Position numbers and translations under genes: made by a program
The notes under the pieces: generated by a model
Told to the model about the DNA's origin: nothing
The model's database searches: none
The model's input: only the letters and a program-made list of their open reading frames with translations
Source: a virus
Virus record (IMG/VR): IMGVR_UViG_3300046167_000873
Coordinates: 86,921 to 150,920 of that record
Strand: one strand, 5' to 3'
DNA: 64,000 nucleotides
Shown: piece after piece, positions 59,876-64,000 of the stretch
How the letters are laid out: each line of letters starts with the position of its first letter
Numbering within the stretch: the first letter of the stretch is position 1

Positions 59876-60458
59876 TTATATAAAATGATTTTATCAGTTC
59901 TATACTTTCATCCCAATGCTGAAACCGGTGATTACCACCAGGAAAAGAATGAACTTTAAAACTGCTATCATACTTATTTATAGTTGCATGAGAGTCAATA
60001 ACTTCATCATCCATATCAAGTAAAATAAGTCCACAGCCTTCATGACCCATCGGGTCATATGAATTTACAGTAGCTTCAGTAAGATGATACTTTTTACCGT
60101 CATACGTTTCACCATCACCAATTCTACGCTGTAGAGTCTTTTCAGGATCAACGGCTGGATTAATTGCAACAAACGGTATGCCGTATTTGTGGCCAAGACG
60201 TTGAGCTAACCAACCTCCCATAGAAGTGCCTATAAAAAGATCTATTTCAAGCAATTCTGATTGATGGTAAATACTATGATAAAACTCTAGCTGATCATCA
60301 ACTGATAAAGTATAATCTGGTGTAAAGTTCCAAACCGTTCCATGATGCAAGAATGAACTTACAAGCTTATTTAAATAGTACTTCTTAGTGCCTGGTTCTG
60401 GCAGTGGTCCATTGTCTAATGGTTGACCGCCAAACCCATTAATATACATCACATTCAT
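59829..60458 (-). CDS. Alpha/beta hydrolase (esterase/thioesterase type)
   Basis: 209 residues from ATG 60458 (MNVMYINGFGGQPLDNG). Catalytic triad by pattern: S79 in GTSMGGW, D151 in LLDMDDEV, H177 in PGGNHRF. YqiA-like small hydrolase. GGGAG lies ahead of the start. Contains an internal late promoter on the same strand for the next gene. Substrate unknown. Confidence 0.85.
   Translation of the reverse strand: MNVMYINGFGGQPLDNGPLPEPGTKKYYLNKLVSSFLHHGTVWNFTPDYTLSVDDQLEFYHSIYHQSELLEIDLFIGTSMGGWLAQRLGHKYGIPFVAINPAVDPEKTLQRRIGDGETYDGKKYHLTEATVNSYDPMGHEGCGLILLDMDDEVIDSHATINKYDSSFKVHSFPGGNHRFQHWDESIELIKSFYINAELIYGHEDTDDVI
59975..59982 (-). promoter_or_regulatory. Late promoter inside the hydrolase gene
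   Basis: Exact TATAAATA on the minus strand, 100 bases upstream of the gene at 59875, giving a leader of about 90 bases. Could drive the 59231 gene and the glycan cassette late. Chance occurrence cannot be excluded. Confidence 0.45.
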
Positions 60459-60459
60459 A

Positions 60460-60642
60460 TTAAACCATCTCCCGCTGTTCGTCGATTTGATCACCAATTC
60501 GATCTTCTATTTGATCAAGTTTGATACTTTTTTCTTTACCTTCAGGCGTACCAGAAGACCATGACTCCCTACTATTAAGAGTAAGCGAAGATATAATCAT
60601 ATAAATGTCTTCACCAGAAAGTTCTAGATTAAATTTTTTCAT
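60460..60642 (-). CDS. Small hypothetical protein (60 aa)
   Basis: MKKFNLELSGEDIYMIISSL and SIKLDQIEDRIGDQIDEQR: helical, acidic end. Two bases before the hydrolase start. Unrecognised. Confidence 0.6.
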   Translation of the reverse strand: MKKFNLELSGEDIYMIISSLTLNSRESWSSGTPEGKEKSIKLDQIEDRIGDQIDEQREMV

Positions 60643-60644
60643 TA

Positions 60645-60902
60645 TTACATGCCCCGTACAGTACGAATTGAAGATCGAGTAAACCTTGCACCTACTGAGC
60701 GTCGCTGTCGCAAATTAGCTTTGATCAACATGTGACGCACACCACGGTTGGTTTTTACTGGCTTTATATTACGACTGAAATTGAGGTTGAGGATAGGGCA
60801 GTTACCAGCCATGTGACACTCAGTGTCAAGGACACGCCAGTCCCACTGAGCAGGGTTACGTGCATCGCGTCGATCTTGAAGTTGCTGTAAAGTGATTGAC
60901 AT
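60645..60902 (-). CDS. Small basic hypothetical protein (85 aa)
   Basis: Start at ATG 60902 (MSITLQQLQDRRDARNP) after the shared GAGAGAAAATATT leader. Two Cys (DTECHMAGNCP) and an Arg-rich end (RQRRSVGARFTRSSIRTVRGM). May bind nucleic acid. Unrecognised. Confidence 0.65.
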   Translation of the reverse strand: MSITLQQLQDRRDARNPAQWDWRVLDTECHMAGNCPILNLNFSRNIKPVKTNRGVRHMLIKANLRQRRSVGARFTRSSIRTVRGM

Positions 60903-60948
60903 AATATTTTCTCTCTTCAATTAAAGGTTAACTTCATTTGATGGAACC

Positions 60949-60977
60949 ATTATACGATAGTTTTTTTGAAAAGTAAA
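60949..60977 (-). promoter_or_regulatory. Sigma70-like promoter, module copy 6 (extended)
   Basis: Minus strand TTTACT, 17 bases, TATAAT; similarity to copy 4 continues upstream into the ATGCATCGGGATCATC terminator arm. Confidence 0.85.
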
Positions 60978-60990
60978 TACTTATTTGTCA

Positions 60991-61071
60991 AAAAAAATGA
61001 TGATCCCGATGCATGATGCCCCCTCACCCGTCGGTGGGCAGGTCAACAGTTTTATCGGGCATGGGATCATC
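60991..61071 (-). terminator. Structured terminator or small RNA end
   Basis: GATGATCCC (60999-61007) plus ATGCCC (61016-61021) pair with GGGCAT plus GGGATCATC (61057-61071), 15 bp with an eight-base bulge. An apical CACC/GGTG hairpin lies inside. Seven U follow on the minus strand. It ends the operon at 61077-62555, or is itself a stable RNA. Confidence 0.65.
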
Positions 61072-61076
61072 AAAAA

Positions 61077-61160
61077 CTAGTATCCAGAAAGAGTTAAACC
61101 GAAATCCATGAGTAAACCAAAGGCAATTCCGATCAAGGCAATAATGATATAATCTTTCAT
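61077..61160 (-). CDS. 27-residue membrane peptide
   Basis: MKDYIIIALIGIAFGLLMDF... is one hydrophobic helix. The ATG overlaps the previous stop (ATGA), and GGAGC is ten bases upstream. Similar in kind to the 19-residue peptide at 26410. Role unknown. Confidence 0.5.
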   Translation of the reverse strand: MKDYIIIALIGIAFGLLMDFGLTLSGY

Positions 61161-61519
61161 GAATTTGCTCCATTAAAATCAGCGATAACATCGTTCATTT
61201 TCTCAAAAAGCCTGTTAACTTCTGTGATTGATAACTCTTCCAAGCTATCCCACAAGTGCCCTACAAACTCTTGTGCCATAGTTTCAATGACATCATGACA
61301 TATCATGTCCATACCATGGATATCATGATCTAAAGCTTCATTGAATGACATAATTTCACTGACAGATCTAGGATCACTCCAGGCTGTGTGGCACCTTCGT
61401 TGAGAATCATCAATCATCTCGTTTCTCTCTGAGGTCCCATCAGTCCACTCGATCGCTGTCATCGGCTCTTTGCTTTTATCAGTCCAGCAGAAAACTTTAA
61501 GATTTTTTATATCGGTCAT
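61157..61519 (-). CDS. Small acidic hypothetical protein (120 aa)
   Basis: MTDIKNLKVFCWTDKSKEPM, AIEWTDGTSERNEMIDD and many acidic helices (DVIETMAQEFVGHLWDSLEEL). Start behind a module-type leader. Coupled to the 27-residue peptide. Unrecognised. Confidence 0.62.
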   Translation of the reverse strand: MTDIKNLKVFCWTDKSKEPMTAIEWTDGTSERNEMIDDSQRRCHTAWSDPRSVSEIMSFNEALDHDIHGMDMICHDVIETMAQEFVGHLWDSLEELSITEVNRLFEKMNDVIADFNGANS

Positions 61520-61565
61520 AATATTTCCTCACTTCAATCAAGGGTTAACTTCATTTGATGGAAAC

Positions 61566-61594
61566 ATTATAGAACGGTTTTTCTTAAAAGTAAA
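61566..61594 (-). promoter_or_regulatory. Sigma70-like promoter, module copy 7
   Basis: Minus strand TTTACT, 17 bases, TATAAT, followed by the common leader. Confidence 0.8.
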
Positions 61595-61597
61595 CAA

Positions 61598-62245
61598 TTA
61601 TTTTCGCAATATTGCTTGTTCTCCACGGACGACGAGTGATGTTCTTATCTCATAATTGCAATTGACTGGAGCATCTGCTGAGTGAAGCGTTCTGCCGTCA
61701 AAGAAGACAAGGCGGTTTGGAATATAGTCAATTGACTCAACAAGTTCTTTTTCACGATTGTAAAAATGAAGCTGACCTCCCCAATCCTTATTCCATGTTG
61801 GTTGGTCGTAATATAAAAAAGATATATTTTGATCTGATTGACTATCAAGGTGTATCGTTCCTTGAAGACCAACAGTTTGCCCATTAGTACCAATATAATC
61901 TAAGCTTCCCCAATCAAAACCAAAACTATCTTGAATAAGATTGTGCATAAATCTTGTGAAGACATGTCTTCCTGAGGTATACTCTTCTTCACGTATTATA
62001 TTACTGAGAGGATCAAACGTATCAGGGCAATTCCGATGTTTTATATACAAAGCGGTACCCCAAAATCGGTGTGCATATTCACCATTGGGTTTTTGTACTT
62101 GATTCGAGAGCTGCCAAGAAAAAGAACTTATCATCTTATTCACCCAAGCGTGCGTTAAAGGGTGAAGCCAATTGTCTATAATGTTAATATTTTTCAAAGG
62201 AAGCTCATCGATGTGAAAAGCTTTTTCGTGCTTAACTACTTTCAT
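61598..62245 (-). CDS. 2OG-Fe(II) oxygenase
   Basis: 215 residues with H132-x-D134 (GTIHLDSQSD), H188 (TLHSADA) and R201 (YEIRTSLVV), and WGGQLHFYN with RLVFFDGR as in prolyl-hydroxylase-like phage enzymes. Second such enzyme in the window, not closely similar to the one at 40307. Substrate unknown; protein or nucleic acid hydroxylation is possible. Confidence 0.9.
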   Translation of the reverse strand: MKVVKHEKAFHIDELPLKNINIIDNWLHPLTHAWVNKMISSFSWQLSNQVQKPNGEYAHRFWGTALYIKHRNCPDTFDPLSNIIREEEYTSGRHVFTRFMHNLIQDSFGFDWGSLDYIGTNGQTVGLQGTIHLDSQSDQNISFLYYDQPTWNKDWGGQLHFYNREKELVESIDYIPNRLVFFDGRTLHSADAPVNCNYEIRTSLVVRGEQAILRK

Positions 62246-62555
62246 CTGATTGGCTATCTTGGTGTTCAGAAGTAATAAGCATCTGAAGATAATCTTCGAT
62301 AGACAGATAATCCGCTGGTTCTGTTTTATCTAATAAAGCAGCAACCTCATATAGCATATTCCAGGCATCATCAAAGAACTGCAGCGCTCTTCTTGCATCT
62401 TCTTTTCGGTAGTGAGTAGATCCTTCACGACCAATAATTGATGCTTCTAACAGTCCGGATTCAGAAAAGAATCCATGGTTTTCATTGCTTCTATTGATTT
62501 GCTGAAAAGTATATTCGTGCAGTTGATCCATGATTTGTTGAAGTTCATCAGCCAT
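62232..62555 (-). CDS. Small hypothetical protein (107 aa)
   Basis: Acidic and helical (ARRALQFFDDAWNMLYEVAALLD, DYLSIEDYLQMLITS). Its 3' end overlaps the oxygenase start by 14 bases. Unrecognised. Confidence 0.62.
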   Translation of the reverse strand: MADELQQIMDQLHEYTFQQINRSNENHGFFSESGLLEASIIGREGSTHYRKEDARRALQFFDDAWNMLYEVAALLDKTEPADYLSIEDYLQMLITSEHQDSQSDESS

Positions 62556-62571
62556 AATATTTCACCTTGTA

Positions 62572-63309
62572 TTATTTTCCTAAGTAAACCCTCGGCTTAA
62601 TTGTGCCTGAGGTAATTCGTTCAAATTCAATATCTCTTTTTTCTATTCTAGCAATTCTTGCAACATCACCCATTTGATAACCGCCACCGTTTTGGTTGGC
62701 CATAAAAATAATGTTGTGGCTCTTAAAATATTTGTCGTATGCTAGATCTTGGAAATCTTTAAATGCTTGCTCTAATTCATTTGGAAATTTCTTCTTAATA
62801 ATACCTAGCTCGGTCTTATTTACCTCTGCTGGATTAGCGGTTAATCCTGCTGCTTTCTTTAAATCTTGAACTGATCGTATGATATCACTCATGACAATCT
62901 TACCGCCTAATTTAAAGTTAGATGCATATCCGTCAGGACTTACATTGACCGCTTTAACTTCAAACTTCTTACTTCCTACCTCTAAGTCACCATCTGTTTT
63001 GCCACCTGATAGTGATGCAAGTTGAATCAAATAAAACAGTGTGACTTCACCTGGACCTATATTTTTAAGCGGATACATATGGAGCGCTTTAAAGGCAGCT
63101 GCATCTTGATTTCTCAGTTTAGAAATAGCCTGATTAAGTGCTATTTTAGTGAGATTAGTAGTCTTAATAAATTTTGGTTCTACCTTATTAAAATATTTGG
63201 TCGTAAATAAATGTTGGATTTCTTCTTTATATCTTAAGGTTTCGAAGTCAGTAGTCTTAAGATTAAAGTTTGTTGACTGCAAAGCATTCTTAATAAATTT
63301 CCTGTCCAC
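62572..63309 (-). CDS. Possible PD-(D/E)XK endonuclease-like protein
   Basis: 245 residues from a GTG start. GPGEVTLFYLIQLASLSGGK precedes DGDLEVGSKKFEVKAVN: a D-x-E ... E-x-K arrangement of restriction-like nucleases, with FKLGGKIVMSDIIRS after it. An exact late promoter lies upstream. Could be a packaging-related or structural nuclease; nuclease activity is inferred from motif only. Confidence 0.6.
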   Translation of the reverse strand: MDRKFIKNALQSTNFNLKTTDFETLRYKEEIQHLFTTKYFNKVEPKFIKTTNLTKIALNQAISKLRNQDAAAFKALHMYPLKNIGPGEVTLFYLIQLASLSGGKTDGDLEVGSKKFEVKAVNVSPDGYASNFKLGGKIVMSDIIRSVQDLKKAAGLTANPAEVNKTELGIIKKKFPNELEQAFKDFQDLAYDKYFKSHNIIFMANQNGGGYQMGDVARIARIEKRDIEFERITSGTIKPRVYLGK

Positions 63310-63339
63310 GAAAATGGCCTTATCTTTTTTATGTAATGT

Positions 63340-63347
63340 TATTTATA
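63340..63347 (-). promoter_or_regulatory. Late promoter of the 62572 gene
   Basis: Exact TATAAATA on the minus strand, expected start near 63334, 25 bases before the GTG. Confidence 0.65.
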
Positions 63348-63353
63348 TAAAAT

Positions 63354-63376
63354 AAAGGGGACATAAAGCCCCCTTT
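63354..63376 (-). terminator. Hairpin after the 63393 gene
   Basis: Stem AAAGGGG / CCCCTTT with a nine-base loop; weak U run (UUUAUUUU) follows on the minus strand. Confidence 0.6.
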
Positions 63377-63392
63377 AGAATAATCTTAACAA

Positions 63393-63980
63393 TTACTTAT
63401 AGCAGAACCAACTTGGAACATCACGTTTTGTCCATACCATTTTAAATCGTTCTTGCTTTGTTTCGTAGAACTTACGATAAGAACCAACAACATCACTTGG
63501 ATCTATACACTCAGGATTAGAACCCATAGCAAGAGGCATTGGAGTGAGTTCTAATGATTGATCTATATTGACAGGTGGTGATATTAACCATGGTAGCAAT
63601 GATTCTGACTTGTGTTTCTTATCATAGCGGTGGGTGTACTCGTCACACATTGCCATAAGAAGTCTTACTGCCCAATTATAGTTACCAAGCGTCTGGCGAG
63701 CCCAGATTGTACATGGATGATTTGCATGTGCAACCTTATACAGATTATCTTCTCGAGCGTCAGGAAGCACCCAGTGCTTCTTAGTGCGCCTCCTACCTGA
63801 CTTAAGGAAAACATGTAGGCCTTCTTCATCAACTACAGGAATATCTTTTTGGTTACCGTCAAGCAGCCGATGAACTGCTGAAAGCATTTGTGCTTCCTCA
63901 ACAACCATCTTAGGTACATGCTTATCACAAAGTGATTGCGCTGCAGCGCGTGGATTATGCTCAATAATAAAACGATTCAT
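63393..63980 (-). CDS. Conserved phage protein (195 aa)
   Basis: HNPRAAAQSLCDKHVPKMVVEEAQMLSAVHRLL, HANHPCTIWARQTLGNYNWAVRLLMAMCDEYTHRY and KQERFKMVWTKRDVPSWF form a pattern I have seen in phage and large-virus proteins of unknown function. Many His and Cys could bind metal. Starts near the window edge; the leader carries AATATTATT. Confidence 0.75.
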   Translation of the reverse strand: MNRFIIEHNPRAAAQSLCDKHVPKMVVEEAQMLSAVHRLLDGNQKDIPVVDEEGLHVFLKSGRRRTKKHWVLPDAREDNLYKVAHANHPCTIWARQTLGNYNWAVRLLMAMCDEYTHRYDKKHKSESLLPWLISPPVNIDQSLELTPMPLAMGSNPECIDPSDVVGSYRKFYETKQERFKMVWTKRDVPSWFCYK

Positions 63981-64000
63981 AATAATATTAACCCTACTTT

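Noticed and set aside
60999-61071. Possible tRNA gene
   Set aside because: The long stem suggested an acceptor arm, but there is no T-arm GGTTCGA motif and no anticodon arm; a terminator-like fold fits better.
1-64000. CRISPR array, integrase, IS elements or tRNA cluster
   Set aside because: No spaced short direct repeats, recombinase motifs, transposase motifs or cloverleaf-compatible sequences were seen on reading both strands.

Overview
The window is a tightly packed, AT-rich stretch of a lytic T4-like contractile-tailed phage (myovirus) genome of the marine type. This follows from recognisable T4 baseplate, tail and head-completion proteins (gp25, 6, 7, 8, 53, 48, 27-like, 5, 4, 26), T4 replication and recombination proteins (gp32, 59, 33, RNase H, gp61 primase), a class Ia ribonucleotide reductase, PhoH and several small protein families typical of marine T4-like phages. 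No tRNA, integrase, CRISPR array, insertion sequence or photosynthesis gene was seen. The host cannot be fixed from the sequence; the sigma70-like promoters fit a bacterial host whose RNA polymerase reads TTTACT/TGTACA - 17 bp - TAGAAT.

Layout. (1) 1-17646, minus strand: tail and baseplate genes, transcribed leftwards from gp48 through gp53, the hub, gp5, a tail fibre with a C-terminal S74 chaperone, gp25, gp6, gp7 and gp8 to a DUF4815 virion protein that runs off the left edge. (2) 17670-22695, plus strand: gp4 nuclease, a conserved assembly protein, a tail-tube-like protein, gp26 with an apparent -1 frameshift extension, and a large tape-measure/hub protein. (3) 22692-35850, minus strand: gp32, gp59, gp33, DUF932 and a dense early region of small genes joined by ATGA overlaps and driven by near-identical promoter/leader modules; then exonuclease and PhoH. 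(4) 35847-45918: RNase H, glycosyltransferase, glutaredoxins, dCMP deaminase, 2OG oxygenase, NrdB, NrdA and primase. (5) 45969-54084: a holin candidate with its coiled-coil neighbour, then very basic, repeat-rich probable internal head proteins. (6) 54210-59189: a seven-gene glycan modification cassette with two sulfotransferase-like proteins, two glycosyltransferases and two FkbM-type methyltransferases. (7) 59231-63980: a hydrolase, a second 2OG oxygenase, a possible PD-(D/E)XK nuclease and small genes.

The strongest observations are: an apparent -1 frameshift (T TTT TTT) joining gp26 to a downstream frame directly before the tape-measure gene, the position of tail assembly chaperone frameshifts in other phages; two more reading-frame breaks, in gp8 and the gp27-like hub, which could be recoding or single-base errors; an annexin-like repeat in the tape-measure protein; seven copies of one promoter/leader module; and the sulfotransferase-bearing glycan cassette. 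Family names come from recognition of motifs by eye; no database search was run.
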